From the NCBI GenBank assembly GCA_030068075.1, contig CM057825.1:79623123-79687122 (forward strand): 64,000 nucleotides of DNA, given 5' to 3'. The notes below the pieces were generated by a model. That model saw nothing but the letters and a program-made list of their open reading frames with translations. It had not been told where the DNA came from and searched no databases. Of this stretch, positions 34,461 to 46,062 are shown piece by piece (the stretch's first letter is position 1; every line of letters starts with the position of its first letter). The translations under genes were made by a program, and so were the position numbers. This DNA is from Paguma larvata (lineage: Eukaryota; Chordata; Mammalia; Carnivora; Viverridae).

Positions 34461-36468
34461 ATAGAACAGAAGTGGTCTAAAATTAGCCAATGAAGCACAT
34501 ATTACTTCTGGCTAAAGGTACCTTTCAAAGTCCCTTAGATTACCTTTTACTTGGATATATTCACATGTAAGTATCTGACAGGCATAGCTATATAGTACCA
34601 TGAAAATACGAAGAATCCAGAAGAAAGACTGTAAGAAAATTTCCCAGAGATAATAAATGGCAACACATTTTCATATTAAAAGACTTTCCTGACCATGGTA
34701 CGAAATGAGTGGCATGCATTTCAATGTGGTACATAATGATGGGCTAGCTACTGCCCATTACTTCATGATGTTATTATGAATATGAATATTATTACTACAT
34801 AATATTATGCCTAGTATATGTTGTATGTTAAGGGGAAATATGTGCTCCCCACATTTCTACTCAAATCTCCCGGAGGGAAAAGTATAGGAAAAATACTTTC
34901 AGCTTCTCTCCACCCCTTTACTCTCTCTTCCGCCAAGGAAGGAGTGACTTAGGCTGGTGAACTTGGAAGGACCTAATCAGTTCAATACCTTTAAGTACAT
35001 AATCTCTTGTGTTTCCTCCTTCTCTTGAAGAGGGGCATTCTAGTTAGCCCTCTACTACATGGTAAGCATAGGGCGGCCAATTCTGCCCTTGTATGGGGCG
35101 ACCTGCTTTGTCTCCAACCGGTGCCCAACCAACGGTGGGTAAGCTTGTCTAATTCAGGGGTTAAATATGAGAAAGTCCACTGGAGTCACGTACCTATGTC
35201 TTGTCTACCAACACCATTTTTAATTGTATCCGGGCCTGTTTCTCAATTAGTTCCAAAGTAGAAAAGAAAAAAGAATGTTACTTTCTGCCCTCCTAAGCAA
35301 AATTTGCAGGCTACACTCAACAATTTATAAGTGGTAATGTGTTTTTTTTTTTTTTTACTTTGGAACATTCTATCTTCTATCCTTCAGTCTCCATCATATG
35401 GCCTCTAAGATCATACATATTCTCTGCTCAGAGTTTATTCCACTCACCCTATTCTCTGTGGTTATTTACATAACTACGATGCAATAGCACATGTGGCATA
35501 AATACTCTCCAAAACACTGAATATAAAGGAGAGGGCTTGAAATTCGCTGCCATGTAAAAACACAGTAAAACAAACATGGACAATTTTCCTATCTTAATTC
35601 CATGAATTTAGAACTCTTCACACAAACCTATTCTTATATTTATAGTTGTTAATCACTATATCTACCTGGCTGTGAACCCTCCTATGCCATGTTTGATACC
35701 CTGGGACATTCCATTCCATAGACAACTACACCACAGATGAGTAACTGACCCTCAAACACCTAACCCATTGGTGACCAGTGACCTATGAAATAGAACAAGG
35801 TTTAAAGCTTTTCTAACAGAAATGTGAACACAAAGACTGCTTCTGGTTAAATAAGGCAGAACGAGCACAAATATGTGTTTCAAAATTCCAAAATAAAAGC
35901 AATGGTTTGTTGTTTTTTATTTTTTTTCCAAATAGGGTTTATCTTCAGAGGTGATGAGGACAAGCGGGTAAGAATTATCAATCAAATTTTCAGACTTACA
36001 AAAGATACAGCTTAGCAGACATGAGAACACTGAAATACAAAACAGTCGAGGGGGTGGGAGGCAGGTGGAGAGAAAACAGCTGGAAGCAGGAAAACTTCCC
36101 CCACTCATCAGAAGACTTATGGAGAGTTGAGATCAATGGTTACTCTCTGAAAGAGAGGGTAAAACACTTCTGAAAATAGGAAGATTAGTTAAAAATCTTT
36201 ATATGGAGAATTAGATCTTTCTCTCATCCGGTGTAGCTAACCAACTACTTTATCTCCCAAATGGTAGAAGCCTGACAGATGAATCTGCAAAGGCTGATCC
36301 AGAAAGCCTGTGAACTCTGGAGCACCAGGCACACTGAGGGAAAGTAAAAGCTCCATTCCAAACGAGAATGGGTAAGCAACAGGCTCTGTGTTGAATCATG
36401 ATATCTGCCAGCTCTGCCATCTCACCCCACCTTCCCCACCCTCCAACTCAGCTACAAAAACAAAAACA

Positions 36469-36655
36469 GGGGCACCTGGGTGGCTTAGCTGGTTGAGTGT
36501 CCAACTCTTGATTTTGGCTCATGTCACGATCCCAGGGTCGTGGGATGGAGTCTCATGTTGGACTCTGTGTGGAGTCTGCTTGAGATTCTCTCTCCCTCCC
36601 TGCCTCTGCCCCTCTCCCCCGTTACACACACTCTCGCTTTAAAAGAAAAACAAAA
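36469..36655 (+). mobile_element. tRNA-Lys SINE
   Basis: Forward copy from GGGGCACCTGGGTGGCTTAG to CTCTCGCTTTAAAAGAAAAA; preceded by CAAAAACAAAAAC. Confidence 0.94.
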
Positions 36656-36959
36656 CCAAAAGCCAAAAGCCAAAATAAAATGTCAGCCACCAGATAAATG
36701 ATCTTACTCCAATATAAATGGATAGTCAAGTAATCCAGATATTCTTTAAAAGACAGCAAAACAAATATTATGAAAATAAGAAACTCAGAGGAAGCAATGA
36801 CAATGATGAGAAAGAAAAAAAGAACTCTTATAGCAGTATTACGGCATCCATGAAACGAGAAGAGAAACAGGATACTGTACAAAAAGAACACTTCGAGAAC
36901 AGGAAATTAAAATTTTAAACTATAAGAGCAAAAATAAATAACATCAGAATTCTCAACAA

Positions 36960-37400
36960 TACCGGATGTTAAAGACAACAGTGTTCAAAAATTCCTATGT
37001 TTTCAAGAGGCAAAACCCTACCTAAAACCCTGTATCCAGCCAAACTATCAATCAAGTATGAGACTACAATAAAAATATCAGACACGCAAGAACCCAAAAA
37101 AATGTACCTTCCAAACACCCTTTCTCAGAAAGCCACTGGAAAGTGTGCTCCATTAGAATGGAGTAAATCTAAACGTAAGAAAAGTATGGAATCCAGGAAA
37201 GAGGGAAGCAAACACATGAGAGACGCAAAGAAATTCCCAAGACGATGATGACAGATGATAGATAATCATGTAGTAAGCCTAAGAGAAGCCAGTCCAGAAT
37301 AAAGGAGCAAAATTAATGGCTCTAGGAAAAAATGTCCATGAAAGAAATAAAATTAACAGATTATTCGATCATTTGAACATATTAAAAGAGTTATACTCTT
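36960..37400 (+). repeat. Probable old LINE remnant (HAL1/L1M-like)
   Basis: 'CCTGTATCCAGCCAAACTAT' then ATCAGACACGCAAGAACCC, CACCCTTTCTCAGAAAGCC and GGAATCCAGGAAAGAGGGAA resemble an old, widespread L1-like sequence. The open frame at 36997-37248 belongs to it. Confidence 0.5.
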
Positions 37401-37467
37401 TTCAGTTGTTAATATTTGCAGAATAATACTGTATACACTGAATAGTGATTGAATAATGAAATCACAG

Positions 37468-37491
37468 CCCCCCCCCCCCAAAAAAAAAAAA
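37468..37491. repeat. C11/A14 homopolymer junction
   Basis: A run of about 11 C directly followed by about 14 A; likely length-variable. Confidence 0.9.
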
Positions 37492-37582
37492 ACGGGCCAG
37501 GAAAGTGTGCTGAGTAGAGAAGCGAAGAGAAGAAAATTTTAAATAGAGGAGAGAATATATTTTTCTAAAAAGCAGCTATCAC

Positions 37583-37772
37583 CGGGCACCTGGGTGGCTC
37601 AGTTTGTTGGAACATCTGACTTCAGCTGTCATGATCTCACATCTCAGCTGTGCTGAAGCTCAGAGCCTGGAGCCTGCTTTGGATTCTGTCTCCCTTTCTC
37701 TCTGCCCCTCCTCTTCTCACACTCTGTCTCTCAAAAAATAAAATAAAATGCTAAAAATAATTTTAAAAAAAA
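37583..37772 (+). mobile_element. tRNA-Lys SINE
   Basis: Forward copy with head GGGCACCTGGGTGGCTCAGT; a deletion after AGCTGTCATGATCTCA shortens the body. Confidence 0.93.
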
Positions 37773-37905
37773 AGGTGGACATATTAAAAAAAAAAAAGCT
37801 CTCTCTCAGAATGTGGAAAAGACTGCCCTTATAAGGGGAAGAAATCTCAACTAAACCTAATGACAAGTGTATTAATCTGATAAAAACATGTGATTTAAAA
37901 AAACT

Positions 37906-37931
37906 TAAAAACCCAAACCCAAACCCAAACC
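37906..37931. repeat. (CCCAAA)n short tandem repeat
   Basis: AAAACCCAAACCCAAACCC followed by AAACCG; a hexamer array of about four units that is not the telomeric CCCTAA. Confidence 0.9.
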
Positions 37932-38100
37932 GAAAAAATCCCATAGAAATAGTAAGAGTGTTAATGATGGGAGCAAAGAGGTGAAAAGGTACCATTTATA
38001 ATGTGAGCCACGGAAAACCAAAGCTGTGAGACAACAGAAATGAGAAGAAAAAAAAGCAAAAGAATTCCAGTTCTAGTTCACAAGCATTAAAAATCCTTAC

Positions 38101-38342
38101 AGGGGCACCTGGGTGTCTCATTCGATTTAAGCATCAAACTTCGGCTCAGGTCAGGATCTCACAGCTCTGAGTTCAAGTCCCACATTGGGCTCTGTGCTGT
38201 CAGCTCAGAGCCTGGAGCCTGCTTCAGAGTCTGTGTCTCCTCTCCCTCTTCCTCCACCCCCCTCTGCTCATGTCCTGTTTCTCTCTCAAAAACAAAACAA
38301 AACAAAAAGATAAACATTAAAAAAATTTAAAAAAGAAAAAAA
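38101..38342 (+). mobile_element. tRNA-Lys SINE (first of a serial pair)
   Basis: Forward copy after AAAATCCTTAC (38090-38100) and before AGAATCCTTAC (38343-38353). Confidence 0.95.
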
Positions 38343-38353
38343 AGAATCCTTAC

Positions 38354-38579
38354 AAAAGGTGCCCTGCCCTGGTGCCTCAGTTGGTTAAGTGTCCACTCTT
38401 GATTTCAGCTCAGGTCATGATCTCATAGTTTATGAGTTCGAGCCCTGCATCGGGTTCAGCTCTGACAGTGCAGAGCCCCGCTTGTGATTCTTTCTCCCTC
38501 CCTCTCTGTCCCTCCTCAACTCATGATCTCTCTCTCTCTCTCTCTCTCTCAAAATAAATATATATTAAAAATTTACTTA
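38354..38579 (+). mobile_element. tRNA-Lys SINE (second of a serial pair)
   Basis: Forward copy with a (CT)n tract at 38527-38550; third AGAATCCTTAC at 38580-38590. Confidence 0.93.
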
Positions 38580-38879
38580 AGAATCCTTACACTAATTCCT
38601 TTTGCTTTAGTTATCTGAATCATAATCACTAACCTTACAATCAAAAGTGTCTATTACTTAACCCTTTTTAAAAAAAGTTTCCACGAGGGTCAGTACAGTT
38701 TATTTTGAGGTTTTAGGTTTTAAATGGAACTTAATTTTCCTTTGTTTGTCGTCCTAAACATTTCCAGTTTTCAGGAGCTTAATAAAACCCTAAATCAGTT
38801 GTTGCTTCTAAGTACTGTGAATTACAATTACTTGTAACAATGGTTACCCCTGATGCAATTCCTATTATCTCTAAATGAA

Positions 38880-39065
38880 TGCTAGCTTCATGTATGTTTT
38901 CTCTAATGCTCACAAAACACCGGAGGGTATGGTATTATATCTTCACTTCAAAATAAAATTAAGATTTTAGAGGTGTTTCAATTAGTTTGCACCTTGTCAC
39001 ACAGAATCTGAACCCAGATATGTTGGAATCAGAAGTATATGCTATTTACCCTTTACCACAACTTG
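38880..39065 (-). repeat. MIR element, reversed
   Basis: CACCTTGTCACACAGAATCTGAACCC...GGAATCAGAAGTATATGC...CCCTTTACCACAACTT fits the reversed MIR 3' half. Confidence 0.6.
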
Positions 39066-39125
39066 CCTTTATACGTGCATCTGTAAAGGAGAGCATTTAT
39101 AGTTACTCTCTAGTCTCTGGGTTGT

Positions 39126-39366
39126 TTTTTTTTTTTTTTTTTTTTTTAATTTTTTTTTAAAATGTTTTTATTTATTTTTGAGAGACATAGAGACAGAGCG
39201 TAAGCAGGGGAAGGGCAGAGAGAGAGAGGGAGACACAGAATCGGAAGCAGGCTCCAGACTCCGAGCCATCAGCACAGAGCCCGACGCGGGGCTCAAACTC
39301 ACAGACTGTGAGACCATGACCTGAGCTGAAGTCGGCCGCCCAACCAACTGAGCTACCCAGGTGCCC
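39126..39366 (-). mobile_element. tRNA-Lys SINE with long T tract
   Basis: Reverse copy led by more than 20 T; CTCTGGGTTGTT occurs on both sides (near 39114 and 39367). Confidence 0.95.
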
Positions 39367-39606
39367 CTCTGGGTTGTTCTTATGATTCTTTTCTTGTACA
39401 GAAATTTTAAGTTTTAATAGACTACAATTTATTAATTTTTCCCTTATAGTTTCTCTCTTTCCCTTAAAAATTCTTTAAGACATAAAGTTATCCTCACTTT
39501 TTTTTTAAATGTTAATATTTTGCTTTTCATATTTAGTCTTTACTTGGTTGTTTTACCATATGGATAACCACTGTCCCAGCACTATTTATCAAATATTTTC
39601 ATCCTT

Positions 39607-39789
39607 GGGGTGCCTGGGTGGTTCAGTCAGTTGAATGTCCAACTTCAGCTCAGGTCTTCATCTCACGGTTCACTTCTTAAGTTCAAGCCCCACACTGGGC
39701 TCGTTGCTGTCAGCCCAGAGCCCACTTAGGATCCCTGTCCTCTCTTTTGCCCCTCCCCTGCTCACACTGTCTCTCTAATAGTAATAAAA
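39607..39789 (+). mobile_element. tRNA-Lys SINE
   Basis: Forward copy; TTTTCATCCTT flanks it (39597 and 39792). Confidence 0.94.
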
Positions 39790-40939
39790 AGTTTTCATCC
39801 TTTCCCCACTGACTTGTAATGTCTCTTTGATCACATATCAAATTTCCACATATCTGTGGGCGGGTATGTTTGTTTCTTAGCCTTTTTTCCTTCCAAGGAT
39901 CTACTTACCAGTCACTGAATAAAAGATTATGATCTCGAACCATAAAATTTTAAGAAAGCATTAATTATGAAAGGAAAGAATCAAATTGAGGCAGGGGAGA
40001 CAGAAAATGGATAGCAACTAGACTTCTGTGAATGTGGCTTCTTTTATAGAGAAAACTTTTAAAACGAATTTTACATAATATGAAACAAAATAAAATCTTG
40101 GAACAAAATCCCTAAGAATAAAATTAAATGGAACAAACAAAGCCAACTGTCATTTGAGTTCTATTACAAGTATCTTTAAAATATAGTAAAGTGATATTTC
40201 TAGTGGGAAATACTCTTAAGACCAAAAGCAAAAATGAACCAACCGACAAACCAAAAATCTTCAAACTGTATTTGATAATTATATTATTGTACAAGGTGCT
40301 GGCATTATTATTCTGAGACTATTATGGTATAAGGTGGGATAAAACAAGGTAATTATGTGGACACCCTTGAGAACTGATAGATGTGAAGGTTTTAAGTTTG
40401 TAAAATTAAAATCCGGTAGTCTTGATTTAAGTAAGAAATATTAGTATAAACTCAGGATGTATTTTACCTTTCAAATTTTAAAAGTATGTATTTCCCTGTG
40501 AGGTACACTAAAAAGTCTTAGAGACATTGCTCAATCCAGTAGCAATGAACATCCCTAGTGCCTAGACTGTAGTCTCCAAATAGGATTTGCCACTAAAAGG
40601 AACATAAACTTCCTGGAGAAATGGATGCTTTCGATCTGAGCCAGGAAATAAATACACAAGGTGAGCCTGTAACATTTCAGTTTTCTTGCTTTCAGGTATG
40701 GTACGGCCATGTCAGAAGGACTTAAAAGCTAACCTGAATGTTGTTCTGATGGGTCAGAAATGGGTGAATATGAGTATCAGTAAGAATAATAATGCAATGA
40801 ATTAAATCATAATAAAAAATATGTGTAAGTTCATGATCCATAATGATCCTAATAACAATAAACATCCTCGCAGTCACTTTTAGAAGGTACTAAGAAACCA
40901 ATCTCCATCAGGAAGTTCAGAATTTTTGGTTCTTCTTTT

Positions 40940-41345
40940 GTTTTTAGGATCTAGAGAATGACTCCCCACCCCCCAACCCCCACCCCATGCTCCCAGCACA
41001 TGCATAGGGTTGTACATGCAGTAGAGTCCCATATAGGCTGGAGGCACCATGAGGGGTTAAGGGTGTTGAATGGTGCCCCATTCGTTACTGGACTTCATGT
41101 GAAGTGACTCCTTCCAGGATGGGGGGAAGGAGGTGGCATTCTAGAGGCAACGAAGCAGGAAGGGAACCTGGAATGTGAAATTCTTCATTATTTGAGCCTC
41201 TTGCGACAAGCAAAGACTGGCCACAGGTCTGACTCAGGCCTTTCCTTGTACCTGCAAGTGATATGAACAAGTTGTTCTGCTGTGGAAGCCCGTGCCAGGG
41301 CCTGGGAACCGCTTTATCCAAGAATATTTATGAGCGCAGGGCCTA
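40940..41345. other. GC-richer intronic island, unassigned
   Basis: Sequence with C- and G-rich blocks (CCCACCCCCCAACCCCCACC; GGATGGGGGGAAGGAGG) in an otherwise AT-rich intron. An unrecognised 78-codon minus-strand frame lies at 41085-41321. It could be a decayed repeat or an intronic regulatory element; nothing decides between these. Confidence 0.35.
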
Positions 41346-41454
41346 TGCCAGAGGCTGATTTTCTTACATGACTCCAACTGTGGAGGGAGATGCTCATTTT
41401 GGTGCCTCTGCAGAACAACTATAGTTTATTTTTGCTTTTCTTTTCTTCTATATT

Positions 41455-41590
41455 GCGTAACTTTATTTATGTGAAATGTTCAAAGAAGACATACAGAGAG
41501 AAAGATTAGTGTTTGCATAGGGCTGGGGGTGGGAAAAGGAAGTGAATGTCAATGGGCATGAGCTTTCTTTTAGAGTGAGGTAAATTACAA
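41455..41590 (+). repeat. Old L1 3'-UTR fragment
   Basis: TATGTGAAATGTTCAAAGAA...AGAGAAAGATTAGTGTTTGC then GGGCTGGGGGTGGGAAAAGG resembles the L1M block seen again near 54780-54900. Confidence 0.55.
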
Positions 41591-42484
41591 TTACAAAAGG
41601 AGGCAGGAGTGCGGTGGGGGGGACCCAGGAAATCAGTATACAATGAGTCAGGTTAGCAAGGTAAGAAACTCAGATCTAGACTCACAGGGAAAGGATGAAG
41701 AGAAATAGTTTAGTTTGGCCAATCACAGTGAAATAACATCATCAGAAAAGTTCTCACAAGTGAGTATGCTCTGCCTTTTGAAAATAAGTCTAGACATTCT
41801 GTTTCACGGCATTTTTATAATTTGTCAGTTTATTTGTGAGCTCAGATCAATTCACAAAAAACGTGTGCCCACTTGAAAAGGGAATAGCGATGAGAGATCT
41901 GGGCCAGGGAGTTCTGTGTTTACTTCTTTTTCCTTTAACACCCTGGTCAGGATATCATCTACATGCCGTATAACTCATGTGTCTTTAAGTGAATATTTAA
42001 CGTATTTATAAAGCATTTAGTGTATTATATCACCACTATACCACATCAGCCGAATTGTAATGTCTCTCATTCTGTGACGCTGGCAACCATTAATGATCAC
42101 TGCCTTGATCCATCAATTCCTCAGGGGTTGCGAACTAGTGACACTCTATCGTTCCTTCTTGTTTTGCTTTAGCTGGCATACTTCTACAAAGAGAAACATC
42201 TCCTTTTCAACCACTCAGAGATCCTGACATACAGTTTATTAGAAAAAGGCAAGATAAATGTTCAATTTCCGATTATATTAAGAAAATGCTGTTTTTCTTT
42301 TAAGAAGTGGTGCGAGAATGGTACTGGGTTCATATTTTTAAATTCTCAGCTAAAATGACCTTGGATTGGCTATATAAAATCACGGGGTGGGGAGAAATAG
42401 CATAGAGGAACACTATTACAATGTTTAGTGGTGAGTTCAAGGCAGTTCATTTTATGACTTTTTCTACCCTAATTCATCTTTTCT

Positions 42485-42554
42485 AAGTTTATTTATTTCG
42501 AGTGTGTGTGTGTGGGGAGGAGAGAGACACACTGCATGTGAGCAGAGGAGGGTC

Positions 42555-42591
<37 letters not shown>

Positions 42592-42716
42592 GAGAGAGAA
42601 TTCCAAACAGGCTCTGCATTGTCAGCACAGAACCTGATGCAGGGCTTGACCTTACAAACTGTGAGATCATGACCTGAGCTGATACCAAGAGTCACCGAAT
42701 GAGCCACCCAGATGTC
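42485..42716 (-). mobile_element. tRNA-Lys SINE
   Basis: Reverse copy with GT and (GACA) repeats inside its purine body; ends ACCCAGATGTCTC. Confidence 0.9.
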
Positions 42717-42775
42717 TCTACTATTCTTTCTACTTTTGAAGATGTTGAAAACTTTTCCATAATAAAAGCTTCTTA

Positions 42776-42811
42776 GCAGTCCATCGCCTTAACCACTCGG
42801 CCACCTGTCCC
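42776..42811 (-). pseudogene. Retroposed 5' half of tRNA-Ser(GCT), tailless
   Basis: On the minus strand the 36 nt contain 'GGCCGAGTGGTTAAGGCGAT' then GGACTGC, matching tRNA-Ser(GCT) from the acceptor side through the D arm to the anticodon loop. The sequence stops in that loop (up to three more bases, TAA, are shared with the target). A perfect 15-bp direct repeat AATAAAAGCTTCTTA flanks it at 42761-42775 and 42812-42826, and no A tail exists. This is the signature of the tailless retropseudogenes made by L1 machinery. It lacks the 3' half, so it is not a tRNA gene. Confidence 0.88.
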
Positions 42812-42827
42812 AATAAAAGCTTCTTAA

Positions 42828-43017
42828 AGCTCAGTCAGTTAAAGTGTCCGACTCAGGTGATGATCTCACGGTTTGTGGGTTTGAGCCCTGCGTCAGGCTC
42901 TGTGCTGACAGCTCAGAGCCTGAAACCTGCTTCAGATTCTGTCTCCCTCTCTGCCTCTTCCCCACTCACACTCTGTTTCTTTCTCTCTCTCAAAAATAAA
43001 CAAACATTAAAAAAATA
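42828..43017 (+). mobile_element. tRNA-Lys SINE, 5'-truncated
   Basis: Forward copy that begins inside the head (GCTCAGTCAGTTAAAGTGTC) and ends in AACATTAAAAAAATAAAAATA. Confidence 0.9.
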
Positions 43018-43029
43018 AAAATAAAAGAT

Positions 43030-43842
43030 AAATATCTAAAATATAGAAGACTCTCTAAAAAAGAATCAGTAAATGACCCAGATAAAAATGGTCCCAAAGA
43101 TACAAAGAGGTAATTCACATAGCAAAATGCTTAACATCACGGTAACTGGGAAAAGGCAAATTTAAATCAGGTAATACCATTTCATTACCATCAGACTGTG
43201 AAAAATTATAAAGCTTAATAACAAGTGTTGGTAAAATTATGAAAAACAAGAACTCTACACTTCTCGTAAAAATATAAACTAGTATAACCAGTTTGGAAAG
43301 CAATTTTGCAATATCTAGTAAAGTTAAACATGCGCATCCTGTAAGACTCAGCAATTCCATTTTACAGGTCTATATCCCACAGATGTACTCGTAAACGTGG
43401 ACAAATCACGTACAAGGCCATTCACTGCTGCATGACTCACAAGGGCAAAAAATTAGGGAAAAATCCTAAATGTTCATCAATACAGTAGAGAAATGGATAT
43501 ATTTACACAAAATTATATTTATAAAATAAAAACTTATGTTGACACAAAACATGCATATGAATGTTCATAAGCAACTTTATTCATAAAAGCCAAAAATTGT
43601 TAACAATCCAAATGTCCTTCATTGGGAGAAGAATTAAACAAACTGTGGAACATCCACACTATGAAATTATATTCAGCAATACACAGAATCAAACTAAGGA
43701 TACATGTAACAACTTGGATAAATCTCAAGGGAATTATGCTGAATGGGGGGGGGGAGGCAATTCCAAAGGGTAAGTATAATAGATTCCATTTATATAACAT
43801 TCTTGAAATGATAAAATTACAGACATGGAAAAGAGATTAGCA
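43030..43842 (+). mobile_element. Old L1 3' end
   Basis: AATTCACATAGCAAAATGCTTAACATC..., 'GGAAAGCAATTTTGCAATAT', CACTGCTGCATGACTCAC, TTGGGAGAAGAATTAAACAAAC and ATTATATTCAGCAATACA follow the L1 3'-UTR order with much divergence. A G run sits at 43746-43755. Confidence 0.75.
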
Positions 43843-43849
43843 GCAGTAA

Positions 43850-43965
43850 AACAAGGCAAATAAATGCACCCATAAGATTCTTGTCAGGATTAAATGAAAT
43901 AATTTATGCATATCATAGGGCCCAGTACAGAGGAAAAGGGATCAGTGAAGGTAGGCTGTTATTAT
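43850..43965 (+). repeat. MIR-like fragment
   Basis: CAGGATTAAATGAAATAATTTATGCATATC...GGGCCCAGTACAG fits the MIR 3' half. Confidence 0.5.
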
Positions 43966-44323
43966 TACCCAACTCGACTCCATTTATAGATAGATCAAGA
44001 CTATCCTGTGATTTTGCAAAGTGATACTAAAATACAACTTTATAGGTAGGTCTTTTTAGTATTAACGCCCTCAATAATCAGGGTATATAGAAATCAGGGC
44101 TTTTATTTTAAATTCTTTAAAGCAGTCCCAACAATGAATAGCTGAAAACGGTGGTAGTTTATTGTTAAAAAAAAAAAAAAGTACTTTTTTCCTTTTTTCT
44201 GAAGACTAAGACCTCCCATGTAAGAGCTACTACATCTATTTCTCTGGCTTATTTCCTTAAGACTGATTTGTACTCAATGTATTAAAGTTACAAATGCTTT
44301 GAAAGAATCTGAAAAATCTTTCT

Positions 44324-44540
44324 TTCTTTTTTTTTTTTTAAATGTTTATTTATTTTTGAGACATAGAGACAGAGCGTGAGCAGGAGGAGGGCAGAGGGAG
44401 AGGGAGACACAGAATCCGAAAGCAGGCTCCAGGCTCTGAGCTGTCAGCAGAGCCCGACGCGGGGCTCGAACTCACAGACTGGGAGATCATGACCTGAGCC
44501 GAAGTCGGCCGCTTAACCGACTGAGCCACCCAGGCGCCCC
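44324..44540 (-). mobile_element. tRNA-Lys SINE
   Basis: Reverse copy close to consensus; TGAAAAATCTTTC flanks it (44310 and 44541). Confidence 0.96.
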
Positions 44541-44814
44541 TGAAAAATCTTTCAAACCACAGTTTAACCTTATATCCAGTCATGGTTATACTTAGAAATA
44601 ATTTTTTTCTATTGTTCTCTAGTCCAGATATGTGAAATTTTAACTTAAAGCAAGAAAGAAAGAACAGATACCCAGGGGTTGGGGCTTGTTAAATGACTGA
44701 CAATTATGTCACAAATGATTTCTTCTCCTATATGTTTTACCTATCAGAGGAGAAAAAAGTGATTTCGGTGAGTTACCAGTGAACTTTAATTAGTATTTTA
44801 GTTAAAATGGTTAA

Positions 44815-45055
44815 ATCAAGGAATGGCAAACTATGGCCTACAATGAAATCTGGCCAGCAGTTTGTTTTTGGTAAGACTGTGAATATGTAGAAAGATTTTC
44901 ACATTTTTATACAGTAATTAAAACAAACTGTTTTAAAGAAGAGAAGAAAAAAGAAGTAAAATATGTGGCAGAGACATATGTGGTACCCAAAGCCCAAAAC
45001 GTTTACAATCTAGCCCTTTACAAAAAAAAAAACTTGCTAACCATGGTCTAGATTA
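44815..45055 (-). mobile_element. hAT-type DNA transposon remnant (MER1-like)
   Basis: GGCAAACTATGGCCTACAAT...AATCTGGCC at one end and AAACGTTTACAATCTAGCCCTTTAC...CTTGCTAACC at the other fit a short MER1-group non-autonomous element. Strand and subfamily are from memory. Confidence 0.6.
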
Positions 45056-45874
45056 GTAAAGAAGAATGAACTGCTTCTGAAACACTGGGGTATGAAAGAT
45101 AAGCAAAGGTTTACTAGGGAAGTAGTTTTCACAATTTCACTCTTCGGACTACAGTTTCCTTCTCTCTTGGCTATCTCTTAGGGTCAACACCCAGGAACAA
45201 ACAAGACAATCAATATGGCAAGTTACTAGGAGATATTCCCTGAAATACTCTTAGGAATGTGAACTAACAGGAAGAAATCTGTTGTTGTCTGAAAAATGAA
45301 ATCATCCTTAAGGACTGTCTAGCTCTGAAAAGTTGAGGTCTGAATTTGGCCAGAAACTTATTTCTAGGCTCTTGAAGTCACCTGCTTCACTTTATGAACC
45401 TAAAATCAGTAAGAGCTAGTCACTAATAATAGGCAGAATGAACCACTTATAATTTGATTAATACTATGAAAAAGTATAGACAATTCTGTTATGACACTGA
45501 GTTCCTTGAAATAATCCTTTATATGTAAAGTTGTACACCAAAAATAGCAGGCTTACAGAAAAACTATATAACTCACAGTGGCTGGCTACTACCTCAAGGG
45601 ACACTAAAAATGCACAAAAATAATAGAATGAGATTGCTGGCTTGTGAGTGCTGAGACAACACAGACTGGAATGGATCTCTGCACTGGGGCTCCAGAAGGA
45701 AATGTAGCCTGCCACTAGCTAAGAGCTGTACAGGCTGGGTACACCTCTCTTGGAAAGGAAGCCTGGGTTGCAGACACTCGGTTTTAATTTTCTTAATATG
45801 GAGTTGAAAGGGCTCTTGCACATAAAACAGCCACACTAAGTCTTTTGTGCCTCCCTGCTGAAGTTTTTAAATTC

Positions 45875-46062
45875 TTTTTTTTTTTTTCAGAGAGAGAAAG
45901 CAGGAAAGGGGCAGAGAGACAGAGAGACAGAGAGAGAGAGGATCTGAAGCAGACTCTGTGCTAACAGCAGAGAGCCTGATGCAGTGCTCGAACCCTTGAA
46001 CTACAGGATTATGACCTGAGCTGAAGTCTGTCGCTTAACTGACTGAGCCCCCCCAGTCACCT
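45875..46062 (-). mobile_element. tRNA-Lys SINE
   Basis: Reverse, diverged copy ending GAGCCCCCCCAGTCACC; the duplication CTGAAGTTTTTAAATT / CTGAAGATTTTTAGTT flanks it. Confidence 0.9.

Noticed and set aside
37906..37931. Possible interstitial telomere repeat
   Set aside because: The unit is CCCAAA, not CCCTAA, and only about four units long.
41085..41321. 78-codon minus-strand frame in the GC-rich island
   Set aside because: No recognisable domain; longer frames are expected by chance in GC-richer DNA. The island itself is kept as a finding.
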